DNA of 64,000 nucleotides, taken from NCBI GenBank assembly GCA_964626205.1, contig CAZVED010000003.1, positions 77,151 through 141,150 of the forward strand, given 5' to 3'. Source of the stretch: CAZVED01 sp964626205 (GTDB lineage Bacteria > Patescibacteriota > Patescibacteriia > SG8-24). Position 1 is the stretch's first letter. Every line of letters starts with the position of its first letter. The notes beneath the pieces are model-generated. The model was not told where the DNA came from and ran no database searches. It worked only from the letters and a program-made list of their open reading frames with translations. Positions 52,253 to 60,700 of the stretch are shown piece after piece. Both the position numbers and the translations under genes were made by a program.

Positions 52253-52285
52253 AAACGGCCTTGCCCATCCGGCGAGGCCGTTTTT
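52253..52285 (+). terminator. Rho-independent terminator
   Basis: AAACGGCCT / AGGCCGTTTTT stem. Confidence 0.8.
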
Positions 52286-52403
52286 CGTTTGTTGCGTAAA
52301 AACACAACGTATTGTGGTCATTTGGTCCTTTATCCACAATATCTAGTGGTAGAGCGCTATCGTCGCTTTCCGTTCGGTGGTAGACTTCCCGTAACGAACC
52401 ACT

Positions 52404-53381
52404 ATGTCCACACCGAGCCCCATCCTCACACCACGGAACGTCTATCGACCTTTCGAGTACCCGCACTTCTTCGAGTACTTCCGCCAGCAGAACCAAGCGC
52501 ATTGGCTCCCGACCGAAGTTCCGATGGAGTCCGACATCTCCGATTACCGCTACCGCCTGTCACCGGAAGAGAAGAATCTCGTCATCCAGATCCTGCGCTT
52601 CTTCACCCAGAGCGACATCGAGGTCAACAACAACTACAACACGCGCCTCATCCCGACGTTCCCAAAGCCGGAGATCAAAATGATGCTCTCATCCTTCGCA
52701 GCGATGGAGAGCATCCACGTGTGGGCATATTCGTACCTCAACGACTCACTCGGCCTTCCGGAAGAAGAGTATTCCGCCTTCCTCGGCTACCAGGCGATGC
52801 GCGAGAAGTACGATTACTTTCAGCGATTCCCGACGGATTCCACTGAAGACCTGCTCATCAACCTCGCGGTGTTCGGCGGGTTCATCGAGGGTGTCAGCCT
52901 GTTCTCCTCGTTCGCCATCCTCATGAATTTCCCGCGTCTCGGCAAGATGAAAGGCGTCGGGCAAATCGTCACCTGGTCCATCCGCGATGAGACGCTGCAC
53001 TCCACCGGTGTCTGTCGACTCTTCCGCGACCTGGTCAACGAGAACCCGCACCTTTGGACCACGTCCATGCACGAGCGCATCTACGCCGCCTGTCGCGAGA
53101 TGGTCGCGCTCGAAGACGCGTTCATCGACGCGTGCTTCTCCATGGGTCCGGTGCCGGGACTCACTGCGGACGAGGTCAAGCAGTACGTACGGTTCACCGC
53201 AGACAAGAAACTCATCGACCTACGTCTCGACAAGATCTACCACGCCACCAATCCGCTCACGTGGCTCGACGTGATGGTCAACGCCAAAGAGCACACCAAC
53301 TTCTTCGAGAATCGCGCGACGGAATACGCCAAGGGGGCTGTCGTCACGGACTGGGATACTATCAGCTCGAGCATCACCTAA
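52404..53381 (+). CDS. nrdB: Class I ribonucleotide reductase, beta subunit
   Basis: The beta subunit holds the diiron/tyrosyl radical cofactor. Expected metal ligands are visible: D71 (QSDIEVNNNY), E102 and H105 (MESIHVWAY), E162 (GFIEGVSLF), E196 and H199 (RDETLHSTG); the radical Tyr is Y109. Length 325 aa is typical. An extended -10 box (TGGTAGACT) lies about 20 bases upstream. nrdA follows. Confidence 0.95.
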   Translation: MSTPSPILTPRNVYRPFEYPHFFEYFRQQNQAHWLPTEVPMESDISDYRYRLSPEEKNLVIQILRFFTQSDIEVNNNYNTRLIPTFPKPEIKMMLSSFAAMESIHVWAYSYLNDSLGLPEEEYSAFLGYQAMREKYDYFQRFPTDSTEDLLINLAVFGGFIEGVSLFSSFAILMNFPRLGKMKGVGQIVTWSIRDETLHSTGVCRLFRDLVNENPHLWTTSMHERIYAACREMVALEDAFIDACFSMGPVPGLTADEVKQYVRFTADKKLIDLRLDKIYHATNPLTWLDVMVNAKEHTNFFENRATEYAKGAVVTDWDTISSSIT

Positions 53382-53411
53382 ACCAAAAGTACTTACTCCG
53401 CACGAACGCCT

Positions 53412-55340
53412 ATGCCATCCGCAGCCCTCATCGACGCCTTGTCCAAGAACGACCTCGCTGCTGCCCGCGATATTATGCTCGGTGAGATTACCGAAGAGAC
53501 GCATGGCAGAAATAGCTGGGATTCCGAGCACTATACTGCAGACCGTGCGGTACAGGAGTCGATTATCATCAATAAGGAGGCGGATAAGCGCATGACGTAC
53601 TTCGGTCTGGAGAATCTCCGGGACCGGTACTTCCTGCGCAACGAGGCAGGGGACATCTGTGAGGACGTGCAGACGTTCTACGCGCGCGTGGCGACCGGCA
53701 TGGCGCGTGGCGACCGTGCTTTCGCGCAACAGCTGTACGACTACATGAGCAAGGGGTGGTTCCTCCCAGCAACCCCAGTGCTCATGAACATCGGTACCAA
53801 GAAAGGCTTGTGCATCTCGTGCTTCCTCAACATGGTGCCGGACACGCTCGAAGGCATCTTCGACATCTACCGCGAGAACGCCTTCCTCGCCAAGTACGGC
53901 GGTGGCATCGGCACGGATTGGTCGGCGCTTCGTGGCGCAAACGCTCCACTCAAGTCGAGTGGCCTGCGCTCGTCCGGCGTCATTCCGTTCCTTAAGATCA
54001 TGGACTCGGAGACGCTGGCCATCTCACGCAACAGCCATCGCCGCGGTGCCGCTGCCGCGTATCTTCGCATCGACCATCCGGATATCGAAGATTTTTTGGA
54101 GATTCGTAAGCCGACCGGCGGCGACCAGGACCGCAAATGCCTTAACATCAATCATGGCGTGACCGTGACGGACGCCTTCATGGAGGCAGTCGAGGCCCGC
54201 AAGCCGTACGAACTCGTCGATCCGCACTATGGCCCGACCGGGAAGACGCTCGACGCGTTCACCATCTGGCGGAAGATTCTCACCATGCGCGCAGAGACGG
54301 GTGAACCGTACGTGCTCTTCATCGACACGGTGAACAAGGCGCTTCCGGCACACCACCAGGCACTCGGTCTCAAGGTCCGGCAGAGCAATCTCTGCACGGA
54401 AATCGTCCTTCCGACCACAGAGGAGCGCACGGCCGTCTGCTGCCTGGGCAACCTCAACCTCGAGCTCTTCGATGAATGGGAGAGCGAGGCGGAGGCGCTT
54501 ATCGATGCCTGTGTGAAGGCGCTCGATAACAACCTCGATACCTTCTGCGAAATGGCGGACCCGAAGGAGTATCGCAAGGCGATCAATTCCGTGAAGCACG
54601 AGCGTTCCATCGGCCTCGGCGTGATGGGCTACCACGGCTACCTCATGTCCAAGAACGTTCCGTTCGAGTCCGTCGTGGCGCGCGGTATCAACAAGAAGAT
54701 CTTCACCATGTTCGGAACGCTGGCTCGTGCGGCGTCTACGAAGCTCGCTCAAGAGCGCGGTGTCCCGCTCGACGGCGGTACGCAGCGTAACAGCTACGTC
54801 ACGTCCATCCAGCCGACCGCGAGCACGAGCTTCATTTGCGGCGAAGCGACGCCGTGCGTGGAACCGATTGCTGGCAATGCCTACCTCCAGAAGACGCTCT
54901 CCGGCAGCTTCCTCGTGAAGAACCGCTACCTTGAACGCGTCCTCGACGCGAAGGGGATGAATGTCCCGGAAGTCTGGAAGGAGATCGTCGCGGCAAAAGG
55001 CAGCGTCCAACACCTCTCGTTCCTTACGGACGCAGAGAAAGCAGTGTTCCGTACAGGCTACGAGATGAACATGCGGGAAATCGTCGATCAGGCCGCCGAC
55101 CGTCAGCCATGGATCGATCAGGCGCAGTCCATCAACCTCTTCCACACGACACCGATCAGCGGCAAGTACCTCCACGACGTGCACATGCTCGCCTGGAAGC
55201 GCGGAATGAAGTCCCTCTACTATCTGCGCTCATCCTCGCCGATCGAGGCTGCGCGCATCGATGAGGCGTCCGCCTCCATGGTCAATGCCGATGTGAAACA
55301 GCGCGACTTCGCCAACGAGGAATGCGCCGTCTGCCAATAA
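53412..55340 (+). CDS. nrdA: Class I ribonucleotide reductase, alpha subunit (no ATP cone)
   Basis: Reduces ribonucleotides to deoxyribonucleotides. The 642-residue protein has the substrate-site NLCTEI (N326, C328, E330), cysteines in LCISCFLN and AVCCLGNLNL, a YY pair in SLYYLRSS for radical transfer, and the C-terminal redox pair ECAVCQ. The N-terminal ATP-cone of about 90 residues found in E. coli NrdA is absent. No ATP-cone is visible in nrdB either. Confidence 0.95.
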   Translation: MPSAALIDALSKNDLAAARDIMLGEITEETHGRNSWDSEHYTADRAVQESIIINKEADKRMTYFGLENLRDRYFLRNEAGDICEDVQTFYARVATGMARGDRAFAQQLYDYMSKGWFLPATPVLMNIGTKKGLCISCFLNMVPDTLEGIFDIYRENAFLAKYGGGIGTDWSALRGANAPLKSSGLRSSGVIPFLKIMDSETLAISRNSHRRGAAAAYLRIDHPDIEDFLEIRKPTGGDQDRKCLNINHGVTVTDAFMEAVEARKPYELVDPHYGPTGKTLDAFTIWRKILTMRAETGEPYVLFIDTVNKALPAHHQALGLKVRQSNLCTEIVLPTTEERTAVCCLGNLNLELFDEWESEAEALIDACVKALDNNLDTFCEMADPKEYRKAINSVKHERSIGLGVMGYHGYLMSKNVPFESVVARGINKKIFTMFGTLARAASTKLAQERGVPLDGGTQRNSYVTSIQPTASTSFICGEATPCVEPIAGNAYLQKTLSGSFLVKNRYLERVLDAKGMNVPEVWKEIVAAKGSVQHLSFLTDAEKAVFRTGYEMNMREIVDQAADRQPWIDQAQSINLFHTTPISGKYLHDVHMLAWKRGMKSLYYLRSSSPIEAARIDEASASMVNADVKQRDFANEECAVCQ

Positions 55341-55347
55341 GATGCCT

Positions 55348-55374
55348 GCCGGGCCCGCAAGGGCTCGGCTTTTC
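55348..55374 (+). terminator. Rho-independent terminator after nrdA
   Basis: GCCGGGCCC / GGGCTCGGC stem, GCAA loop, then TTTT. Confidence 0.8.
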
Positions 55375-55404
55375 GGTACGGTGGTTTTACGGGCGAGTGG
55401 CGGG

Positions 55405-55410
55405 TATACT
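55405..55410 (+). promoter_or_regulatory. -10 box of helicase gene
   Basis: TATACT, 48 bases before the ATG at 55459; no clear -35. Confidence 0.35.
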
Positions 55411-55458
55411 TGGGACTTGATTTGACCGCTCGTCCGACCACTGCTAGATACGCTATCT

Positions 55459-56991
55459 ATGACTCAAGACCAGGCTTTCGCTATCCTCGCAACCGGCGTC
55501 AACGTCTTCCTTACGGGAGAGCCGGGCGCTGGTAAGACCCACACCATCAACAGGTACGTGGCCTATCTTCGCGAGCACGGCATCGAGCCTGCGCTCGTGG
55601 CGTCCACCGGCATCGCTGCGACACATATCGGCGGCATGACCGTACACTCATGGGCAGGCATCGGCATCGCGGAAATGCTGACCTCATGGGATCTGGACCG
55701 CATCGCGAGTACTGAACGCGTCGTGAAGCGCATCAGTAAGGCGAAGGTGCTCATCATCGATGAGGTATCCATGTTGGGTGCGAACGTCCTCGGTATGGTG
55801 GATGCCGTTTGTCGCGCCGTCCGACGAAACGATGCGCCCTTCGGAGGGCTTCAAACCGTGCTGGTAGGGGATTTCTTCCAGCTCCCGCCGGTCGTGAAGA
55901 ACGGTGGTACCGTGCAGTACGCTTTCCGCTCCAACGCATGGATGAAGCTCGACCCCACGGTCTGCTACTTAGATGAACAGCACCGCCAAGATGACCCGTC
56001 ATTCCTTTCGCTGCTTTCCGCGGTCCGTGCGGATGCTGTCGATGAGGACCATTACGAAACGCTTGTCTCCCGTATGTCCAAGTCGGACGATGCTCCGAGC
56101 GGGGCTGTGAAGCTGTTTTCGCACAATGTCGACGTGGACCGCATCAACACCGCGGAGCTTACGAAACTCCCTGGCAAGCCAAAGAGTTATGCCATGATGA
56201 CGAGCGGCCCGGACCATCTTGTAGCCTCACTCGTACGCAGCTGCCTTTCTCCGGAGAAGCTCGAGCTGAAACCAGGAGCGTCCGTGATGTTCACGCGCAA
56301 TAGTCCGCTCGGACGCTTTGCCAATGGCACGACCGGAACCGTCATGGGATTCGATAAAGACATGGGTCTTCCCATCGTGGAGACGCGCGAAGGTACCATG
56401 CTTACCGTGGAACCGATGGCCTGGGTCATCGAAGATCAAGGTAAGCAGCTCGCCTCGGTTTCGCAGATTCCCTTGCGCCTCGCTTGGGCGATGACCATCC
56501 ACAAGTCCCAAGGCATGAGCCTCGATTGCGCGCTTATGGACCTCGGCGCCACGTTCGAGTTCGGTCAGGGTTATGTCGCGCTTTCGCGTCTCCGTCGCCT
56601 ATCCGGCCTGTACTTGCTTGGATGCAATCAGAAAGCGCTTCGTGTGCATCCGGAAATCCTCGCGCAAGATAAGGATTTCCGTGATATCTCGCTGAAGGCC
56701 GAGACGGAGGTGTCGACCATGCCTGAGGAGATGTTGGCAGAGGCTCAACAACGGTTCATCACGCTGTGTGGCGGCACATTCGGGAAAAAGGAACCCGTGA
56801 AAGAAGAAAACGGTTTCGCCGCCATTCGTGAGGAGCACCCGAAGGCCTACATGAAGTGGACTGAAGAGGAGGAGATGCAGCTCATCACCGCATTCAATGC
56901 AGGCATGAAACCCAAAGCCATTGCTGAACAACTGGGACGAAAGCGGGGCGGCATCACCTCGCGGCTGAAGAAGCTCGGCCTCGTAGAATGA
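55459..56991 (+). CDS. PIF1-like / RecD-type DNA helicase
   Basis: Superfamily 1B helicase of 510 aa. Walker A is GEPGAGKTHT (residues about 21-30), motif II is LIIDEVSML, followed by LVGDFFQLPPVV, and a late TIHKSQGMSLD plus YVALSRLRRLSGLYL typical of the PIF1/RecD2 C-terminal part. A C-terminal segment (about 455-510) with KWTEEEEMQLITAFNAGMKPKAIAEQLGRKRGGITSRLKKLG is a helix-turn-helix, perhaps DNA binding. Expected role: replication or repair. Confidence 0.9.
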   Translation: MTQDQAFAILATGVNVFLTGEPGAGKTHTINRYVAYLREHGIEPALVASTGIAATHIGGMTVHSWAGIGIAEMLTSWDLDRIASTERVVKRISKAKVLIIDEVSMLGANVLGMVDAVCRAVRRNDAPFGGLQTVLVGDFFQLPPVVKNGGTVQYAFRSNAWMKLDPTVCYLDEQHRQDDPSFLSLLSAVRADAVDEDHYETLVSRMSKSDDAPSGAVKLFSHNVDVDRINTAELTKLPGKPKSYAMMTSGPDHLVASLVRSCLSPEKLELKPGASVMFTRNSPLGRFANGTTGTVMGFDKDMGLPIVETREGTMLTVEPMAWVIEDQGKQLASVSQIPLRLAWAMTIHKSQGMSLDCALMDLGATFEFGQGYVALSRLRRLSGLYLLGCNQKALRVHPEILAQDKDFRDISLKAETEVSTMPEEMLAEAQQRFITLCGGTFGKKEPVKEENGFAAIREEHPKAYMKWTEEEEMQLITAFNAGMKPKAIAEQLGRKRGGITSRLKKLGLVE

Positions 56992-57007
56992 TGGAAAGAA
57001 CAAGCCC

Positions 57008-57036
57008 TTGACGGATTCGTAGATTCCTGCTAGATT
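57008..57036 (+). promoter_or_regulatory. Strong promoter of CxxC-x17-CxxC gene
   Basis: TTGACG (57008-57013), 17-base spacer with TGC, TAGATT (57031-57036). The ATG is 11 bases later, so the leader is about 5 bases at most. Confidence 0.7.
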
Positions 57037-57047
57037 CAGCGAAATCT

Positions 57048-57485
57048 ATGAAAAACAATTACAAGGGCAAGAAAGCTGGTGGGCGAGGCGATTTCCATAA
57101 GGGAGGCTATAAACAGGGTGGCTTCCGTACCGGGTTCAAACCGCGCTTCGGTGGTGACCGTGAGCGTGCAGACCTGCATGATGCGACCTGCAGCAAATGC
57201 GGCGACGCGTGCCAAGTCCCGTTTAAGCCGAATGGCAGTAAGCCAATTTTCTGTAAAAAGTGCTTCAACAAAGATGGTGCCCCTGCCCCGACGAAGCGCT
57301 TCGGCGGCGACCGTGAACGTCCATCGTTCGGTACCCGCTCCGCGACCCCTGTCGCTGATACCAGCAAGCTCGAGGCGCGCCTCAAAGCCATCGAGAAAAA
57401 GCTCGACATGCTCATCGAGGCTGTCCTGGAAGATGTCGATGGCGACGAGGATGCTGATGAGGATGGCGACGAAGACGAGGGCTGA
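57048..57485 (+). CDS. CxxC-x17-CxxC zinc-ribbon protein
   Basis: The 145-residue protein has a basic Gly/Arg/Lys-rich N-terminus with FGGDRER repeats, then CSKCGDACQVPFKPNGSKPIFCKKC (CxxC-x17-CxxC), a second basic FGGDRER stretch, a helical segment and a very acidic tail (DVDGDEDADEDGDEDEG). The zinc domain is common in Patescibacteria; nucleic-acid or ribosome binding is plausible because of the basic flanks, but unproven. Stop is followed by a terminator. Confidence 0.85.
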   Translation: MKNNYKGKKAGGRGDFHKGGYKQGGFRTGFKPRFGGDRERADLHDATCSKCGDACQVPFKPNGSKPIFCKKCFNKDGAPAPTKRFGGDRERPSFGTRSATPVADTSKLEARLKAIEKKLDMLIEAVLEDVDGDEDADEDGDEDEG

Positions 57486-57492
57486 AGAACCG

Positions 57493-57528
57493 AAAAAACC
57501 GGGCCGACGCATGTCGGTCCGTTTTTTT
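57493..57528 (+). terminator. Rho-independent terminator
   Basis: AAAAAACCGGGCCGAC / GTCGGTCCGTTTTTTT stem with a GCAT loop. Confidence 0.9.
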
Positions 57529-57544
57529 AGGAAGCCATGCCTTA

Positions 57545-57553
57545 TGGTATGCT
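57545..57553 (+). promoter_or_regulatory. Extended -10 box of solute-binding protein gene
   Basis: TGGTATGCT, 37 bases before the ATG at 57591. Confidence 0.4.
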
Positions 57554-57590
57554 TACAAAACGTTTTATTACCCTATCGTCCTGACTCCTT

Positions 57591-58823
57591 ATGAAGAAAG
57601 GCGGCTTGTTCGCTCTTGCGTTCCTGGTGGTCATCCTCACGGGAGCAGGCATATGGATGACCTCTCGACCAGAACTCGACCACATCATCCCGATGTCTGC
57701 CGACGCCGAACCAAAGGAGATCGTCATCGGCTATAATGCCGCCATGTCGAATAACCCCGTCGCGAATTTCGGTATCTCCGCAATGCTGGGTACGCGACTT
57801 GCGGTCGACGATATCAATGCCGAGGGCGGCATTCTCGGGCTACCGGTCCGCCTTGTCGTGATGGACGATGAAGGGAACCCGGAGCTCTCCAAGCAGAATA
57901 TGGAGCGCCTCATTTTCGAAGAGAAGGTTTCCGCAGTGATAGGTCCTGCCAATAGCGGGAACGCTCTCCATTGGCTCGATCTCCCGCAGGAGAACGAGGT
58001 CATCGTCATTTCGCCTATCGCGACAGCGACTGAGATCACGACACGGTTCCAAGACCGGCCCAGGAACTACATCTTCCGTATCTCCTCGCTCGACAAGGAG
58101 CAAGTCCGTCATATCATGGCATGGACCATGAGCACGACACCCTCCGGGAACGTGGCGTTGCTGCACGACACGACGCCGTACGGATCCCAGGGCAGGATCG
58201 ATGTCGCGGACGTCCTTGGGCGATGGGGGAAGACGCCAGTGTATGTCCGTCCGGTCGAGGCCGGAGCTTCGCAGACAGAACTCGTTCGGATGCTCACGGA
58301 GGCGCAGGATGCCGGCGCCGAAGCTGTCATGATCTACTCCTTGGTCGATATCAGCTCGGCGGTCGCTCGTGCCGCTGCATCGATTAATGGCTTCCGGCCG
58401 ATCTTGCTCGGCACCGCAGCGAACACCATCGATATCTGGAGTATCGTCGGAGACGCAGCGGAGAACCTCTATTGGAGCGCGGTCATCATGGATGATGGGG
58501 CTCCGGCGACCGTCGCGCTTCAGGAAAGAGTCGTCGCCTTGCACGGTGCTCCGGCAACGGCAATCACGACGACCGCGAACGCGTACGACGCGATTCTCCT
58601 GCTAAAGAATGCATTCGAAACCGCCGGAAGCACCGACCGGAAGGCTGTTCGTGATGCGCTGGAAAATACCGGAATGGTCGAGGGAATTCTCAAAGCGTAT
58701 GAGCGCCCGTTCTCCAAGACCGATCATGAGGCGATGTCTGCAACGGATTACACGGTCGGTCATTGGAAGGATGGCGTCCGCGTTCTTTTCCGTGAAGAAA
58801 CAGACAACCTTGAGATCCGATGA
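57591..58823 (+). CDS. ABC-type solute-binding protein (LivJ-like, Peripla_BP_6)
   Basis: An N-terminal hydrophobic helix (about residues 5-23) without a lipobox Cys suggests a membrane-anchored binding protein. The mature fold shows EIVIGYNAAMSNNPVANFG, LAVDDINAEGGILGLPVRLVVMDDEG and VIGPANSG, typical of branched-chain amino acid/amide binding proteins. No ABC permease or ATPase gene is next to it; instead its stop overlaps the start of a membrane sensor gene (ATGA). So it may serve as a ligand receptor for signalling. Confidence 0.82.
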   Translation: MKKGGLFALAFLVVILTGAGIWMTSRPELDHIIPMSADAEPKEIVIGYNAAMSNNPVANFGISAMLGTRLAVDDINAEGGILGLPVRLVVMDDEGNPELSKQNMERLIFEEKVSAVIGPANSGNALHWLDLPQENEVIVISPIATATEITTRFQDRPRNYIFRISSLDKEQVRHIMAWTMSTTPSGNVALLHDTTPYGSQGRIDVADVLGRWGKTPVYVRPVEAGASQTELVRMLTEAQDAGAEAVMIYSLVDISSAVARAAASINGFRPILLGTAANTIDIWSIVGDAAENLYWSAVIMDDGAPATVALQERVVALHGAPATAITTTANAYDAILLLKNAFETAGSTDRKAVRDALENTGMVEGILKAYERPFSKTDHEAMSATDYTVGHWKDGVRVLFREETDNLEIR

Positions 58824-60172
58824 AAAATGGGCGAGGTATGAAGCGTGGGATTGCCGGATTGCGTCTTAAGACGCTGCTCTTCATCGCGTTCATCACCATC
58901 CTCCCTGTTTCCGGCATCATATGGATGCTCCTGCAATCTTTGTCGCAAGCATCCTTAACGGCCGAAAGTAGTGCATTGGAGCAGGCTGGCGTGCTTATTC
59001 GTCAAGAGTTGCAAGGGAGCGTCGGCGCGAAGGCGGAGATTTACGACCTGACGCTGAAAAAGCTGCTCATCGGCCTTGATGGCGTACGGACCAACATGAG
59101 CGCGAGCGGCGTCGGGACCGAGCGCCTGCTGGCGGATTACTTTTACGGCAACCCCATCATCAGCAGGGTGTACGTACTCGATGCCGAAGGTGTCGTTGCA
59201 GCCGTCCCTTTCATCACGGAGAATGTCGCCAGAGGCCTCGTTCGGACGGACCTTTGGAGTGTATTCGCCGATAGGACGACGTCCGTCGGACGCTGGATCG
59301 GTCCGTACACCGACCCGATGACCGGACAGGGTGTCATGACCTATGCCATGCCTATACGTGAGGGGTCCATCGTGCAGCAGGTTCTGGCATTTGACGTCAC
59401 GACATTGAATCTCTTGACCCGCGTCACGGCGATTGACCCGTCCGTTTCCTCGTATACCGTCATCGTGAGGTCGGATGGCACGTTCATCAGTTCCGCGGGG
59501 GCAGTCTACGAGGATTTCGATATTGCGCCGGATGAGACGAGCCTGCTACGTTCACCGGTGGCGGATTTTACGGAAGGTAGCGAGGTGCTGTCGGCACGTG
59601 ATGCACAAGCAGGCTCCTTCAACCCTTCTGCAACGAACGATACGCAAGGGAAGATCGTACTCTATGCGACCATTCCGACCTTGGAAGCGAAGATATTTCT
59701 TGTCTCGCCGCTTGACGAGCTATTAGCCGTGCAACAGGAACGCGTCGAGGTGATTCGCTCAGCGACGGATCGAGCCGCCGCCTCAGGACTCCTCTCGGCC
59801 ATCCTCTTGGCGGCCCTCATTGCCATCGCTACGTTCGCATTCACTGAAAAGGTTGTTATCGATCCGCTGCAACGTCTGATGCGTGGCATCGTTGAGCTCG
59901 AACAGTCGGGAGCTACGGTCATGCGGGATGTCGCGAACTATCCCAAGGACGAAATCGGTGAGCTAGCGCGGCGATTTGACGCGATGGCGGCAAAACTCAG
60001 GGAATCGCATCAGGACCTTGAGCGCAAAATCGAGGAGCGTACGGCGGAGCTGAACCGGAATCTCGTGGAAATGGAGCGCGTCAACAAGCTCATGGTCGGC
60101 CGCGAACTTCGGATGCAGGAACTCAAGCGTGAAATCGCACGGCTTCGGGACGGAGATAGTTCCCGTGGATGA
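58820..60172 (+). CDS. Membrane sensor with HAMP domain and coiled coil, no output domain
   Basis: The 450-residue protein has an N-terminal helix (about 15-37), a large extracytoplasmic Cache-like domain (about 40-315), a second helix (about 320-342), a HAMP domain (VVIDPLQRLMRGIVELEQSG and DEIGELARRFDAMAAKL) and a coiled coil with ERKIEERTAELNRNLVEMERVNKLMVGRELRMQELKREIARL. It ends there with no histidine kinase, cyclase or methyl-acceptor domain. The segment MVGRELRM.ELK is the normal linker in front of a kinase. Start 58820 overlaps the binding protein stop by 4 bases, which couples the two. Confidence 0.85.
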   Translation: MKNGRGMKRGIAGLRLKTLLFIAFITILPVSGIIWMLLQSLSQASLTAESSALEQAGVLIRQELQGSVGAKAEIYDLTLKKLLIGLDGVRTNMSASGVGTERLLADYFYGNPIISRVYVLDAEGVVAAVPFITENVARGLVRTDLWSVFADRTTSVGRWIGPYTDPMTGQGVMTYAMPIREGSIVQQVLAFDVTTLNLLTRVTAIDPSVSSYTVIVRSDGTFISSAGAVYEDFDIAPDETSLLRSPVADFTEGSEVLSARDAQAGSFNPSATNDTQGKIVLYATIPTLEAKIFLVSPLDELLAVQQERVEVIRSATDRAAASGLLSAILLAALIAIATFAFTEKVVIDPLQRLMRGIVELEQSGATVMRDVANYPKDEIGELARRFDAMAAKLRESHQDLERKIEERTAELNRNLVEMERVNKLMVGRELRMQELKREIARLRDGDSSRG

Positions 60173-60210
60173 GGCGCGACTCATCTAATGGCTCCACGGT
60201 TTCCGAACAC

Positions 60211-60243
60211 AAAACCCCAGCCACGATAGTGACTGGGGTTTTT
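60211..60243 (+). terminator. Bidirectional terminator
   Basis: AAAACCCCAG.CAC / GTGACTGGGGTTTTT stem with a GATA loop; also closes the minus-strand ATP synthase genes. Confidence 0.85.
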
Positions 60244-60266
60244 CGTAGCAGGGGCAGCGGAAAGCC

Positions 60267-60686
60267 TCAAGACTCGGTCTTTTCGATGGTCATGAGCTTC
60301 TCGATGGCCCCGTGCTCGTCCTCGAGGAAGCCGATTTGGTACTGCGAGAGATCTTCGCGTTTTGCGAGAAGGCCAAGAATGAATTCCCGGTAGTCCTTAA
60401 TACTCGCGAGATCCATGTCTGCCCGTCGCTCGCAATGACTCGCCGTGACGCGAACAGTGTCTCCTGCACCACCTTCGACCGCGATGAATCCACGACGGAC
60501 GAGGAATTCGTCTTCATGGTCTCCGACGCGGACGCGGACTTTGGAGACCGTGACGGTTCCGAGGAGAGACACGTGCCCAGGAAAGACCTCCATCTCGCCG
60601 AGATCGGTCGAGAGATGCACCGAATCCGCCGGTCCATCGAACCAGGTCCGTGTCGGTGAGGCGATGATGAGGGAGAGCGACGACAT
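60267..60686 (-). CDS. atpC: ATP synthase F1 epsilon subunit
   Basis: The 139-residue protein has an N-terminal beta sandwich (IIASPTRTWFDGPADSVHLSTDLGEMEVFPGHVSLLGTV) and a C-terminal two-helix region, typical of epsilon. It regulates the rotary motor. It follows atpD with 14 bases between. Confidence 0.92.
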   Translation of the reverse strand: MSSLSLIIASPTRTWFDGPADSVHLSTDLGEMEVFPGHVSLLGTVTVSKVRVRVGDHEDEFLVRRGFIAVEGGAGDTVRVTASHCERRADMDLASIKDYREFILGLLAKREDLSQYQIGFLEDEHGAIEKLMTIEKTES

Positions 60687-60700
60687 AGGGCGCGCGTGCC

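Noticed and set aside
54024..55184. Minus-strand open frame of 386 aa
   Set aside because: Shadow of nrdA.
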